DNA from: Pseudaminobacter soli (ex Zhang et al. 2022)
Lineage (GTDB): Bacteria > Pseudomonadota > Alphaproteobacteria > Rhizobiales > Rhizobiaceae
NCBI RefSeq assembly: GCF_014595955.1
Contig: NZ_JABVCF010000002.1
Coordinates: forward strand, 248,001-312,000
Reading direction: 5' to 3'
Length of the DNA: 64,000 bases
The position numbers were made by a program, and so were the translations under genes. Shown here one piece after another: positions 46,765-56,097 of this stretch. Below the pieces are notes generated by a model. The model had not been told where the DNA came from. It saw nothing but the letters and a program-made list of their open reading frames with translations, and made no database searches. Position 1 is the stretch's first letter; each line of letters opens with the position of its first letter.

Positions 46765-48135
46765 ATGACCTTACTTGGAAGACTTGCGCCGGTGGCGCGC
46801 ACCTCGCTGGGGAGCGCTCTTGCGCTCTGCGCGCTAGGCACTCTCGCGGCGTTGGCCCAGGAAGTCGCGCCCGCGGCCGCGGCTCCCGCCGCCGCTCCCG
46901 TCATGGACAAGGGCGACACCGCCTGGATGATGGCATCCAGCGCGCTGGTGCTGTTCATGCTCCTGCCGGGCGTTGCCCTGTTCTATGGCGGCCTGGTGCG
47001 CGCCAAGAACGTGCTCTCCGTGCTCATGCAATGCACGACCATCGCCGCCCTCGTCATGGTGATCTGGGTGTTCTGGGGCTACTCCTTCGCCTTTGGCGGC
47101 GGCACCAGCCCCTACTGGGGCGGCCTCGGCAAGATCTTCCTGGCGGGGGTGCATAAGGACACCACGGCGGCTACCTTCACGCAGGGCGTGGTCCTCCCGG
47201 AATACGTCTTCATCGCCTTCCAGATGACCTTCGCCTGCATCACGCCGGCCCTGATCATCGGCGCTTTCGCCGAGCGCATCAAGTTCACGTCGGTGATCCT
47301 GTTCGTGGCGCTCTGGGTGACTTTCGTCTACTTCCCGATCGCGCACATGGTGTGGGATTCGCACGGTCTGCTCTTCGGCTGGGGCGCGCTCGATTTCGCT
47401 GGCGGCACCGTCGTCCACATCAACGCCGGCATCGCGGCGCTGGTGGGCGCGCTGATCATCGGCAGGCGCGCCGGCTACGGCAAGGACAACATGGCCCCGC
47501 ATTCGATGACGCTCACAATGGTGGGCGCCTCGATCCTGTGGGTCGGCTGGTTCGGCTTCAATGCCGGCTCCAACCTTGAGGCCAATGCCGGCGCGGCGCT
47601 CGCCATGATCAACACTTTCACCGCCACGGCGGGCGCCATCCTCGCCTGGGTCCTCATCGAGGGTGTGCTCCGCGGCAAGGCATCGATGCTTGGCGCGGCG
47701 TCCGGCATGGTCGCCGGCCTGGTCGCCGTCACCCCGGCTGCAGGCTTTGTCGGCCCGGTCGCTGCCATCGTGCTCGGCGCCATCGCCAGTGCGGCGTGCT
47801 ACTACTTCGTGGCGGTGGTGAAGGTCAAAATGGGTTACGACGACTCGCTGGACGTGTTCGGCGTCCACGGCATCGGCGGCATCATCGGCGCGATCGGCAC
47901 CGGCATCTTCGCCTCTTCGTCGCTGGGTGGCGTCGGCTACGCAGAGGGTGTCACCATGGGTGGGCAGGTGACGACGCAGATCCTCGCCGTGCTGGTGACC
48001 ATTGCATGGTGCGGCATCGGCTCCGCGATCCTCTACAAGATCGTCGACGCGCTCATCGGCCTTCGCCCGGCCGAGGAAGCCGAGCGGCAGGGGCTCGACC
48101 TCACCTCGCACGGCGAAGTCGCCTATCACGGCTGA
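46765..48135 (+). CDS. amtB: Ammonium transporter AmtB
   Basis: The protein is 456 residues from ATG 46765, which has GGAG 6 nt upstream; earlier ATG and GTG codons in frame exist. A cleavable N-terminus (LALCALGTLAALAQ) with an Ala-rich linker is followed by about eleven membrane helices; landmarks are FYGGLVRAKNVLSVLMQ, DFAGGTVVHINAGIAALVGALI (first pore His) and DSLDVFGVHGIGGIIG (second pore His). It conducts ammonium and is gated by GlnK. Confidence 0.95.
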   Translation: MTLLGRLAPVARTSLGSALALCALGTLAALAQEVAPAAAAPAAAPVMDKGDTAWMMASSALVLFMLLPGVALFYGGLVRAKNVLSVLMQCTTIAALVMVIWVFWGYSFAFGGGTSPYWGGLGKIFLAGVHKDTTAATFTQGVVLPEYVFIAFQMTFACITPALIIGAFAERIKFTSVILFVALWVTFVYFPIAHMVWDSHGLLFGWGALDFAGGTVVHINAGIAALVGALIIGRRAGYGKDNMAPHSMTLTMVGASILWVGWFGFNAGSNLEANAGAALAMINTFTATAGAILAWVLIEGVLRGKASMLGAASGMVAGLVAVTPAAGFVGPVAAIVLGAIASAACYYFVAVVKVKMGYDDSLDVFGVHGIGGIIGAIGTGIFASSSLGGVGYAEGVTMGGQVTTQILAVLVTIAWCGIGSAILYKIVDALIGLRPAEEAERQGLDLTSHGEVAYHG

Positions 48136-48160
48136 TATAGCAGCCGCCGCCCGACCATGT

Positions 48161-48186
48161 CGGGGAGGCCTCTTCTCCCGATTTTT
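48161..48186 (+). terminator. Terminator of glnK-amtB
   Basis: CGGGGAG (48161-48167) and CTCCCG (48175-48180) pair with a one-base bulge around a GCCTCTT loop and are followed by ATTTTT. A second GC hairpin follows (48187-48209). The rest of 48210-48480 has no gene I can support. Confidence 0.8.
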
Positions 48187-48495
48187 GGCCCGGCCTTTGC
48201 GCCGGGTCGATCCTTTGCCCGAAGCACAGGCACCGCCGACATGGCTTTCCACGTGATCGCGGCACGGGTCGACCAAATGTCCTGTTGCCCAAGATCAAAG
48301 CCGCTCCGCCCATTCTCCTCTACAATTAAGCAAGCACGCGCCGGCCACTGCCTTCCGAGTGTGACGGCGTGCTTGGCGCTCCTATCGTACGAGGCCATCG
48401 CGCGACCTCGTGGTGCAACCGGCACTCGCCTGTTCTTCGGAGCCCGCCAGCATCGACGTCGGCTCCTGCAGGCTTCGTCAGAGGAGGAAACGACC

Positions 48496-49017
48496 ATGAA
48501 CCTCAAGCGAGCTATTGCCGCTCTCTGGGCCGCCCTTTGCTTCGTTGGTGCACTGACGCTTCTGCCCGGCAATGGCCAGGCTCAGGATATCCAGGTCAAG
48601 GGGGCGATGGAGATCCTGCGCTCTATGACGGACGAACTGGGTCCGCCGAAGATAGAGGGGACGGATATGGTGGCGGGCAAGAAGGTGCCCGTCCTGTATT
48701 TCGGCTCCACCAAGATGAACAACAACTTCGATGTCGTCGACAAGGTCGTCGAGCAGGCTGGCGGGACTGCCACGATCTTTGTGAAGAGCGGCAACGACTA
48801 TGTCCGCATCGCCACCAATGTGAAAGCGGCCGACGGTACGCGGGCGATCGGGACCATCCTCGATCCGAAGGGCAAGGCGATCCAGTCCATCAACAAGAAC
48901 GAAGCTTTCTACGGAGACGTGGTCATCCTCGATAACCCTTACACGGCCGGGTATGAGCCGATACGGGATGGCTCTAACCAGGTGATCGGGATCCTTTATG
49001 TGGGCTATATGAAGTAG
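48496..49017 (+). CDS. Secreted Cache-like (single-domain) protein
   Basis: The protein is 173 residues. A signal peptide (about residues 1-29, LLPGNGQA-QD) is followed by a Cache_3/Cache_2-type sensing domain: KKVPVLYFGSTKMNNNFDVVDKVVEQAGGTATIFVKSGNDYVRIATNVKAADGTRAIGTILDPKGKA and a closing YEPIRDGSNQVIGILYVGYMK. Unlike sensor proteins it has no output domain, so it may be a periplasmic ligand-binding partner. GAGGAGG gives a strong Shine-Dalgarno. Confidence 0.78.
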   Translation: MNLKRAIAALWAALCFVGALTLLPGNGQAQDIQVKGAMEILRSMTDELGPPKIEGTDMVAGKKVPVLYFGSTKMNNNFDVVDKVVEQAGGTATIFVKSGNDYVRIATNVKAADGTRAIGTILDPKGKAIQSINKNEAFYGDVVILDNPYTAGYEPIRDGSNQVIGILYVGYMK

Positions 49018-49160
49018 CGCGCAGACGCCCGCCGCCGCGGGCAAGCGCTAGTGTCCGCCGAGGCATGTTCGGTGCGGACAGCGAAGGACGCCTGCCTGTG
49101 CCATAGCCGCCGCGGCGCTCTGACGTATAACCTCATGATACAAACTTCGTGAGGTGCGCC

Positions 49161-49607
49161 ATGCCGTCTGTCGTCGTTCGTCCGCTGCAACAGGCCGATC
49201 ATGCCGATTGGCGGCGGCTGTGGACCGCCTATCTCGCCTTCTACAACACGGTCCTGCCGGAGGAGGTCTATGCCTCAACCTGGCAGCGGCTGTTCACGGA
49301 CGGTGAATTTGAGCCAAAGGGGTTTATCGCCATGCTGGAGGGCAGGGCAGTCGGGCTCACCCATTATCTCTACCACCGCTCCTGCTGGGCCAAGGAGGAC
49401 AACTGCTACCTGCAGGACCTCTTTGCCGATCCGGAGGTGCGGGGCAGGGGCGTGGGCGCGGCACTGATCAAGGCGGTGCAGGATGCCGCCGCGGAGAAAG
49501 GCGTCACCAACGTCTATTGGATGACGCACGAGACGAACGAGACGGCACGGAAGCTTTATGATCGCGTCGCGCGGCGCACGGGATTCATTGAGTATGATCT
49601 GCTCTGA
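49161..49607 (+). CDS. GNAT family N-acetyltransferase
   Basis: The protein is 148 residues with the acetyl-CoA-binding motif [22 protein letters not shown] and the C-terminal [19 protein letters not shown]. It transfers an acetyl group from acetyl-CoA to an unknown amine. ATG 49161 has GTGAGGTG upstream. It is intact, in contrast to the frameshifted GNAT gene at 15.4 kb. Confidence 0.88.
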   Translation: MPSVVVRPLQQADHADWRRLWTAYLAFYNTVLPEEVYASTWQRLFTDGEFEPKGFIAMLEGRAVGLTHYLYHRSCWAKEDNCYLQDLFADPEVRGRGVGAALIKAVQDAAAEKGVTNVYWMTHETNETARKLYDRVARRTGFIEYDLL

Positions 49608-49705
49608 TTGACGACCATTCATGCGTCGAGTTCCCTGAGGTGGGACACCACTTAGCAAGTGCCTATATTGCGGTCAGGCGAGAGGTCGCGCAGGAGAAGC
49701 AAAGC

Positions 49706-50107
49706 ATGGACAGCAAGGTCTATCCCGTCACCCGAACCGACGCCGAGTGGCGCGCCATGCTCACGCCTGAGCAGTACCAGGTTATGCGCCACCACGGTAC
49801 GGAGCGCCCGGGCAGTTGCGCGCTGCTCCACGAGAGGCGGGCCGGCACCTTCAGATGCGCGGGCTGCGACCAGCCGCTGTTCGAATCGAAGCTGAAGTTC
49901 GAGAGCGGCACCGGCTGGCCGAGCTTCAACGATCCGGTTCCGGGCTCGGTCGAGACGACCGTGGATCGGAGTTACGGCATGGTGCGGACCGAGGTGCATT
50001 GTTCGCGCTGCGGCAGCCATCTTGGCCATGTCTTCGAGGACGGCCCGCCGCCGACCCACCTGCGCTACTGCATTAACGGCGTGGCGCTGAATTTCGAGCC
50101 GGCCTGA
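49706..50107 (+). CDS. msrB: Peptide methionine-R-sulfoxide reductase
   Basis: The protein is 133 residues. Zinc-binding cysteines C51, C54, C99 and C102 (CAGC and CSRC), the catalytic C122 in [11 protein letters not shown], and the [10 protein letters not shown] motif are present. It reduces methionine-R-sulfoxide in proteins. AGGAG lies 8-9 nt before ATG 49706. Confidence 0.95.
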   Translation: MDSKVYPVTRTDAEWRAMLTPEQYQVMRHHGTERPGSCALLHERRAGTFRCAGCDQPLFESKLKFESGTGWPSFNDPVPGSVETTVDRSYGMVRTEVHCSRCGSHLGHVFEDGPPPTHLRYCINGVALNFEPA

Positions 50108-50116
50108 CGGCCTGTT

Positions 50117-50479
50117 TCAGAGCAGCAGCGCAGCCAAGAGCCACAGCAGGGCGGCCGCCTGATAAGCGACGGCGGTCGCCCAGGGCTTTTGCTCGGCCGT
50201 GCGCCAGACGGCGAAGGCAAGGAACAGATTGTAGGGCACGGGCGCGAAGTGCACGATAAGTGTCGCCCAAAGCGGTGCTTGCGCGGCGAGGAGCGCCAGG
50301 GCTGCAAGCGTGGTCGCTGCGTTAAGCGCGGTGCCGACCAGAAGCAGGTCGCGCCAGAACAGACGCTCGATCGGCACCCGACCATTCCAGCGCGAGGCGA
50401 AGAAGCCGTGGCGGCTGCGCTCGGAAGAATCGTGATCATCATCGGCGCGGCGCTGCATCTCCCGATCCGCCGCGCCCAT
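50117..50479 (-). CDS. Small membrane protein of unknown function
   Basis: The protein is up to 120 residues, with a charged N-terminus and three hydrophobic helices (about 44-66, 72-92, 100-120). The start is uncertain (50479 or 50458). It follows the next membrane-protein gene on the same strand by 12 nt or less, so they are likely co-transcribed. No family recognised. Confidence 0.6.
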   Translation of the reverse strand: MGAADREMQRRADDDHDSSERSRHGFFASRWNGRVPIERLFWRDLLLVGTALNAATTLAALALLAAQAPLWATLIVHFAPVPYNLFLAFAVWRTAEQKPWATAVAYQAAALLWLLAALLL

Positions 50480-50490
50480 CCTTCGGGCTA

Positions 50491-50895
50491 TCAGCCGACG
50501 TTCACGTCGCGGCCCACCGAGCGGATCGTCACAGAGAATCCGGCCAGCAGATCGACCAGAGCGGCCACCATCAGCGTGAAGAAGACAGGATGGGCGGCCC
50601 CGCGCACCAGTAGGAACTCGACCAGAAAGGCGACGAACACGAAGGTCGAAAGCAGATGGTCGACGATCGACGCATTGGACGACCGGGTCGACTTCAACAT
50701 CTCGGCAAACAGAAGCACCAGGGAAAGCACGATCAGGAGATCGCCGACCGACATGGTCCAGACGCCGCCAGACATCATGTAGACCGAGAAAAGTTCGGCC
50801 GAGAAGGGGTCTTCCGCCGTTCCGCCGAACAGGCCGGCAAGACCCAGATTAAAGAGCAGGAATGGAACGATCAGCAGGGGAAACATGCCGAGCAT
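50491..50895 (-). CDS. Small membrane protein of unknown function
   Basis: The protein is 134 residues of about four hydrophobic helices. It begins MLGMFPLLIVPFLLFNLGLAGLF and includes VWTMSVGDLLIVLSLVLLFAEMLKSTR and NASIVDHLLSTFVFVAFLVEFLLVRGAAHPVFF. I recall similar rhizobial hypothetical proteins but no function. It pairs with the gene at 50117-50479. Confidence 0.65.
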   Translation of the reverse strand: MLGMFPLLIVPFLLFNLGLAGLFGGTAEDPFSAELFSVYMMSGGVWTMSVGDLLIVLSLVLLFAEMLKSTRSSNASIVDHLLSTFVFVAFLVEFLLVRGAAHPVFFTLMVAALVDLLAGFSVTIRSVGRDVNVG

Positions 50896-51075
50896 GTGCA
50901 GTCTCCGGAACGAGTGGCGCCGGTCTTTACATTCAGGGTGTGTTGAGATTCAGGTCAGGCCGAGGCGAAAATGGTGATGGTACGTGAGCATCGGAAGCGA
51001 CGCAGAAAAGCACCAGTTGCGGCCGTCCCCACCTCAAACTCAACCGCAGTCAGGCGCTGATGGCGCGAGTCTGAC

Positions 51076-51102
51076 GCAAAAAGACCGGCGCGAGGCCGGT
51101 CT
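51076..51102 (-). terminator. Rho-independent terminator of rpmF
   Basis: On the minus strand AGACCGGC and GCCGGTCT form an 8-bp stem with a 5-nt loop, followed by TTTTGCG. It is 26 nt after the rpmF stop. Confidence 0.85.
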
Positions 51103-51128
51103 CAAGTCATGTGAAAGCCGGGCGAGCC

Positions 51129-51311
51129 TCAGCTCTCCTTGGGCTCCAGCACCTGCCGGCCGCGATACATACCGGTCTTCAGGTCGATGTGGTGCGGGCG
51201 GCGCATTTCGCCGGAGTTCTTGTCCTCGACATAGGTCGGGGCCTTGATCGCGTCGGCGGACCGGCGCATGCCGCGTCTGGACGGCGAGGTCTTTCGTTTT
51301 GGCACAGCCAT
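51129..51311 (-). CDS. rpmF: 50S ribosomal protein L32
   Basis: The protein is 60 residues and matches L32 of alphaproteobacteria: [32 protein letters not shown]. It is a structural component of the large ribosomal subunit. The cysteine-free type implies no zinc site. It has its own terminator. Confidence 0.97.
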   Translation of the reverse strand: MAVPKRKTSPSRRGMRRSADAIKAPTYVEDKNSGEMRRPHHIDLKTGMYRGRQVLEPKES

Positions 51312-51453
51312 GGAAGTGCTCCATTCCTTCGGTCAATGGACCCGGCTGCTCAGGCAAGGGAGCCACGCGGTTCGGGCCTGTATCGTGAAATTCGGCGAGC
51401 CTATACACGCGCGGGGCGGGTTTGGCCAGACTCGGGCTGAAACTTTTTCGGCT

Positions 51454-52161
51454 CTACCTGACGCATTGCACATAGTCGCCGGCGCCTGCTGCACGGCGCT
51501 GGATGAGACTTGCCAGCCTGCGCATGCCGGGTCCCGGCTTCGCAGGGTTGCGCGTTATCGGGTTCGGCAGGGTGACGGCCATCAGCGCCGCCTGGCGAGG
51601 GCTGAGCCTTTTGGCCGAAACGCCGAAATGGTGCTGCGCGCCGGCCTCGATGCCGTAGATCCCCGGGCCCCACTGGGCGATGTTGAGATAGATCTCCATG
51701 ATCCGGCGCTTCGGCATGACCAGGTCGAAATAGGCGGCGTAGGGGAGTTCGATCACCTTGCGCACGAACGAGCGACCGTTCCAGAGGAAGAGGTTCTTCA
51801 CCGTCTGCATGGTGATGGTCGAGGCGCCGCGCGTTTGCTCGCCGGCAAGCGCATCGTTCACCACGCCCTTGAGTTCGCCGAAGTCGATGCCGTAGTGGCG
51901 GCAGAACTGCCCGTCCTCCGACATGATCACGGAGTTCACCAGCACCGGGGAGATATCCTCGAGAGCAACCCAGCGCCGGTCGTAGCCCCGGAGTGACGCA
52001 AGGTCGGAGACCATCAACGTCGAGACAGGATGGACAAAGGGTGGCAGGTAAAGGAGCGTCAGGCCGACCGGGATCAGGAGCACCGCAATGGCGGCTGTCA
52101 CGGCTCTGCGGACCCACACGCCCAGGCCGAGGCGTCGTGACCGGCCCCTCTCTCTTGCCAT
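51454..52161 (-). CDS. mtgA: Monofunctional biosynthetic peptidoglycan transglycosylase
   Basis: The protein is 235 residues. A short cytoplasmic basic segment and one membrane helix (about residues 18-38) precede a GT51 domain with the catalytic Glu in [17 protein letters not shown], then [15 protein letters not shown] and [28 protein letters not shown]. It polymerises lipid II glycan strands at the inner membrane. ATG 52161 follows GAGGGA at short spacing; the frame is open upstream. Confidence 0.94.
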   Translation of the reverse strand: MARERGRSRRLGLGVWVRRAVTAAIAVLLIPVGLTLLYLPPFVHPVSTLMVSDLASLRGYDRRWVALEDISPVLVNSVIMSEDGQFCRHYGIDFGELKGVVNDALAGEQTRGASTITMQTVKNLFLWNGRSFVRKVIELPYAAYFDLVMPKRRIMEIYLNIAQWGPGIYGIEAGAQHHFGVSAKRLSPRQAALMAVTLPNPITRNPAKPGPGMRRLASLIQRRAAGAGDYVQCVR

Positions 52162-52308
52162 TCCCTCGGTGTCCGTTTGAACGGTTTCGTCCAAGCCCAC
52201 TCGCCATCCCGCTCGTTGTGTCCCGGCATAAAGGTCCAAGGCTGCGAGCGCAACGCTTGCCTTCGTCGGCCGGCTTGACCGCGGCCCGGTTTCGCCTAAA
52301 CGGGCCGC

Positions 52309-53241
52309 ATGGTGACACCGACCCCACCTTCCTTCGAAGATTTGCTCGCTCGCCGCGCGGCCGAGATCGAGGATGAACTCGCCCGCTTGCTTGGCGAAAT
52401 CCCGGCCGACCGCGAGATCGTGAGGCCGAAACAGCTCCTGGCCGCCATGCGGCACGGGGTGTTCAACGGCGGAAAGCGAATTCGTCCGTTCCTGGTGCTG
52501 GAGAGCGCGGCCCTGTTCGGCCATGCCGGGCCCGAGGCTTTGCGGGTGGCGGCGGCGCTCGAATGCGTCCACTGCTATTCACTCATCCACGACGACCTGC
52601 CGGCGATGGACGATGACGACATGCGCCGTGGCCAGCCGACCGTGCATCGCGCCTTCGACGAAGCCACCGCGATCCTCGCGGGCGACAGCCTGCTGACTTT
52701 GGCTTTCGATGTGGTCGCCGAGCCGCCGCCGGCCGGGCGCGATGCCGCGGGTGCGGCACGGCGGCAGTTGGAACTCACCCGCGGCCTCGCCCGCGCGGCA
52801 GGGCTTGGCGGCATGGCCGGCGGCCAGGCGCTCGACCTCGCTGCGGAAAGGGAGACGCCGGACGAGGCCGGCATCATCACCCTGCAGGCGATGAAGACCG
52901 GCGCGCTGATCCGCTTCGCCTGCGAGGCGGGAGCGATCGTCGCCGATGCGGCGCGCGATGACCGGGAGCGGCTGGCCGAGTTCGGCTCTGCGATCGGCCT
53001 TGCCTTCCAACTGGCCGACGACCTGCTCGACGTCACGGCGAGCGCCGAAGCGATGGGCAAGGCGACGGGCAAGGACGCGGCGGCCGGCAAGGCGACGCTG
53101 GTCGCGCTGCATGGCGCCGACTGGGCGCGCCGGCAGCTTTCCGGCCTGGTCGATCAGGCTCATGCGCTGCTCGAGCCTTATGGCGACCGCGCCGCGACAC
53201 TGAAGGCCGCCGCGTCGTTCATCGCGGAAAGGCGGAGCTAG
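52309..53241 (+). CDS. ispA: Farnesyl diphosphate synthase
   Basis: The protein is 310 residues. The first Asp-rich motif is [10 protein letters not shown] with the bacterial FPPS-type CVHCYSLIH preceding it, the second is DDLLD, and FNGGKRIRP is the IPP-binding loop. It condenses IPP with DMAPP and GPP to make FPP. It is divergent from mtgA with 147 bp between the starts. The 3' gap has a weak GTTCAG/CTGAAC hairpin with TTT at 53279-53304. Confidence 0.9.
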   Translation: MVTPTPPSFEDLLARRAAEIEDELARLLGEIPADREIVRPKQLLAAMRHGVFNGGKRIRPFLVLESAALFGHAGPEALRVAAALECVHCYSLIHDDLPAMDDDDMRRGQPTVHRAFDEATAILAGDSLLTLAFDVVAEPPPAGRDAAGAARRQLELTRGLARAAGLGGMAGGQALDLAAERETPDEAGIITLQAMKTGALIRFACEAGAIVADAARDDRERLAEFGSAIGLAFQLADDLLDVTASAEAMGKATGKDAAAGKATLVALHGADWARRQLSGLVDQAHALLEPYGDRAATLKAAASFIAERRS

Positions 53242-53408
53242 AATCTCGTTCCGGGCGAGGGCTCCGTCCCCCGCGGCGGTTCAGGATCGATCGTTCTGAA
53301 CTTTCCCTGTGTGGCGCCTCTTCGCTCGGCGCATTCCCGCCCGCCATTGACAAGGCAGGCCTCATCCGCCACCTCAAGGCCATCCCTTCAACAGAGGCGC
53401 ACCGGGCC

Positions 53409-54662
53409 ATGACCGGATATCAATCCTCTCCCTTGCCGCGGAGGCGCTCGGTTGCCGTCAATGTCGGCGGCGTGATCGTTGGCGGCGATGCGCCGGTGGT
53501 CGTGCAGTCCATGACTAACACCGATACGGCCGATATCGACTCCACCGTCGCGCAGGTGGCGGCGCTGTGGGAGGCGGGCTCCGAAATCGTGCGCATCACG
53601 GTCGACCGCGACGAGAGCGCGGCGGGGGTCGCCGGCATCCGCGAGAGGCTGGACCGGCTCGGCATCCCCGTGCCGCTGGTGGGGGACTTCCACTATATCG
53701 GCCACAAGCTGCTCGCCGATCATCCCGAGTGCGCCCAGGCCTTGGCGAAGTACCGGATCAATCCCGGCAATGTCGGCTTCAAGGACAAGAAGGACCGGCA
53801 GTTCGCGGCGATCGTCGAGATGGCGATCCGCTACGACAAGCCGGTGCGGATCGGCGTGAACTGGGGGTCGCTCGACCAGGAACTGCTCACCAGGCTCATG
53901 GACGAGAACCAGAGGAACGGCGCGCCGCTGACGGCCGACGAGGTGACGCGCGAGGCGATCGTGCAGTCCGCGCTGCTTTCGGCCGAGATGGCCGAGGAGA
54001 TCGGGCTCCCGCGCGACAAGATCATCCTATCGGCCAAGGTGAGCCGGGTGCAGGACCTGATCGCCGTCTATATCGAGCTGGCCCGCCGCTCGGACCACGC
54101 GCTGCATCTCGGCCTCACCGAGGCGGGGATGGGGACGAAGGGCATCGTGGCCTCGTCCGCGGCCATGGGGATCCTGCTGCAGCAGGGCATTGGCGACACG
54201 ATCCGCGTCTCGCTGACGCCCGAACCCGGCGGAGACCGCACCCGCGAGGTGCAGGTGGCGCAGGAACTTCTGCAGACGATGGGGTTCCGTCAGTTCACGC
54301 CGGTGGTGGCTGCGTGCCCCGGCTGCGGCCGCACCACCTCCACCGTGTTCCAGGAACTGGCGCAGACGATCCAAGAGGATCTCCGCCGCAACATGCCGGT
54401 ATGGCGGGAAAAATATCCCGGCGTCGAGGAGCTCAAAGTCGCCGTCATGGGCTGCATCGTCAACGGCCCGGGCGAGTCCAAGCATGCCGACATCGGCATC
54501 TCGCTGCCGGGTACCGGCGAGACGCCCGCCGCACCGGTCTTCATCGATGGCCGCAAGGCCGCGACGCTGCGCGGCCCAGATATCGCCCAGGATTTCCAGA
54601 AGATGGTGGCGGATTATATCGAGGCGCGGTTCGGACAAGGTGGAAGGGCTGCGGCGGAGTAA
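53409..54662 (+). CDS. ispG: 4-hydroxy-3-methylbut-2-enyl diphosphate synthase (IspG)
   Basis: The protein is 417 residues. It has the [19 protein letters not shown]-terminal motif, the TIM-barrel [12 protein letters not shown]-like segment, and the [4Fe-4S] ligand cysteines in CPGCGRTT and [21 protein letters not shown]. It makes HMBPP in the non-mevalonate isoprenoid pathway and would supply the IspA step next door. The stop overlaps the possible start of the transglycosylase by 23 nt. Confidence 0.96.
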   Translation: MTGYQSSPLPRRRSVAVNVGGVIVGGDAPVVVQSMTNTDTADIDSTVAQVAALWEAGSEIVRITVDRDESAAGVAGIRERLDRLGIPVPLVGDFHYIGHKLLADHPECAQALAKYRINPGNVGFKDKKDRQFAAIVEMAIRYDKPVRIGVNWGSLDQELLTRLMDENQRNGAPLTADEVTREAIVQSALLSAEMAEEIGLPRDKIILSAKVSRVQDLIAVYIELARRSDHALHLGLTEAGMGTKGIVASSAAMGILLQQGIGDTIRVSLTPEPGGDRTREVQVAQELLQTMGFRQFTPVVAACPGCGRTTSTVFQELAQTIQEDLRRNMPVWREKYPGVEELKVAVMGCIVNGPGESKHADIGISLPGTGETPAAPVFIDGRKAATLRGPDIAQDFQKMVADYIEARFGQGGRAAAE

Positions 54663-55596
54663 TTTCGCGTCTTTGCGCACCGCACGTTGGTGGCCGCTGC
54701 GCGCCTTTGCCTGCTGGCGTGCGAAGGGGCACAATCAACTAACACAAGTGGGCTTCTGCCTCGCGACACTTTTCCCGTCGTTGATCGCATCCAGCGCCCT
54801 CGCTGAACCCTCCACTCCGCGGCCCGATCCGCCCATCACCACGGCGCGCATCTGCGACCTGATCGACGTGCATGCCACGAAGAACGGGCTGCCGCGTGAC
54901 TTCTTCGCCCGCCTGATCTGGAAGGAGAGCCGCTTCGATCCGAACGCGGTGAGCCCGGTGGGAGCCGAGGGGATCGCACAGTTCATGCCCGGCACGGCCA
55001 AGCTGCGCGGACTGGCAAACTCATTCGACATCGAGCAGGCGCTACCGGCGTCGGCGCGCTATCTCGCCGAACTGAAGACCGATTTCGGCAATCTCGGCCT
55101 CGCGGCCGCCGCCTACAACGCCGGCGAGGCGCGGGTGACGAACTGGCTCGCCTCCGGCGGCTTTCTGCCGCTCGAGACCGAAGGTTACGTCCTCGACATC
55201 ATGGGCGAGCCAGCCGACAATTTTAGCGACAAGAGCCACGCAGGAACGATACGCCCGCTGGATCCAAAACGGTCGTTCGGTGAGGCCTGCCGCGACATGC
55301 GTACCATCCGCTCGCACACCATCGCCATGGCGACGATCCATATTAAGCCGTGGGGCATCCAGGTCGCCGGCAATTTTAACCGTGCCGCGGCGATCCGGCA
55401 GTGGCAGCGGGTATCCGGGCAGTTCAAGGGAATGTTGAAGGGCGAGGAGCCGGTGGTCAGCAGGATCCGAACGCCACGCGGCCGACGTGGCATCTATGCC
55501 GTCCGCATCGGTGCGGATGACCGCAAGAAGGCAGACGACATATGCCAGCGGCTGCGGCAGGCGGGTGGCTCCTGCCTCGTGATGAGGAACCGCTGA
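54640..55596 (+). CDS. Lytic transglycosylase (SLT) with C-terminal SPOR-like domain
   Basis: The product is up to 318 residues. After a hydrophobic signal-like segment ([17 protein letters not shown]) an SLT domain has the catalytic Glu in [29 protein letters not shown] and [15 protein letters not shown]. The last ~60 residues ([32 protein letters not shown]) resemble a SPOR peptidoglycan-binding domain. It would cleave glycan strands. The start is uncertain; GTG 54640 overlaps ispG, and GTG 54748 is an alternative that gives a short signal peptide. Confidence 0.83.
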   Translation: MEGLRRSNFASLRTARWWPLRAFACWRAKGHNQLTQVGFCLATLFPSLIASSALAEPSTPRPDPPITTARICDLIDVHATKNGLPRDFFARLIWKESRFDPNAVSPVGAEGIAQFMPGTAKLRGLANSFDIEQALPASARYLAELKTDFGNLGLAAAAYNAGEARVTNWLASGGFLPLETEGYVLDIMGEPADNFSDKSHAGTIRPLDPKRSFGEACRDMRTIRSHTIAMATIHIKPWGIQVAGNFNRAAAIRQWQRVSGQFKGMLKGEEPVVSRIRTPRGRRGIYAVRIGADDRKKADDICQRLRQAGGSCLVMRNR

Positions 55597-55666
55597 GCCG
55601 TCGGAGCCCTGTCCGCGCCCGCACCAAAGAAAAAAGATAAAAAAGCCTTACTTCGGAAACCTGTTG

Positions 55667-55683
55667 TTAGGGATATTCCCTAA
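55667..55683. promoter_or_regulatory. Palindromic site upstream of a small secreted protein
   Basis: TTAGGGA-TAT-TCCCTAA is a 7-bp-arm perfect palindrome 57 bp before the start codon at 55741, in an AT-rich patch. Its form suits a dimeric repressor. Confidence 0.5.
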
Positions 55684-55740
55684 TTGATTGAGCTGCGCCG
55701 TCGTGATGGAACGAACGGCGATCGCGGCTGTTTCAGAGAC

Positions 55741-56076
55741 ATGGCGACCTCGAAGATGTTCGGCAATAAGAGATGGCGGCTCCTGGCGGGCGTTGCGGCG
55801 CTCGTGATTTCCGGTGCCGCGGTGGCGGCCGAAATCGCCTATCCCCTCGAGGGAGAGCGCCTCGCGCTGGTGGCTCCGCAGATCGGCGCCGCTGTTTCGA
55901 GCATCAATCCTGCGCAGCCTTCCCAGGATGAAACGGAGCGCTTCGCCGACGCCCCGTATGGCGTCGACGCAATGGTGACCGGACCGGTCAGCGCCGCCTT
56001 CAAGCAGCAGCAGGAGCGGCTGGGCTGCGCCGAGGCCGAGTGGCCCAACATCCCCACCGGCTGCTATCCAGACTGA
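55741..56076 (+). CDS. Small secreted protein of unknown function
   Basis: The protein is 111 residues. A basic N-terminus and hydrophobic helix (about 13-30, ending AVAAE) form a signal peptide or anchor. The mature part has two cysteines (C96 and C108) near the end in GCAEAEWPNIPTGCYPD. No domain recognised. ATG 55741 is used; an in-frame ATG five codons on is possible. The palindrome upstream suggests regulated expression. Confidence 0.65.
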   Translation: MATSKMFGNKRWRLLAGVAALVISGAAVAAEIAYPLEGERLALVAPQIGAAVSSINPAQPSQDETERFADAPYGVDAMVTGPVSAAFKQQQERLGCAEAEWPNIPTGCYPD

Positions 56077-56097
56077 GCCGGCGCCTGACGGCCTGGA

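Noticed and set aside
46834-48276. 480-codon minus-strand frame opposite amtB
   Set aside because: Extreme His/Asp/Glu/Arg composition is the antisense signature of the AmtB helices.
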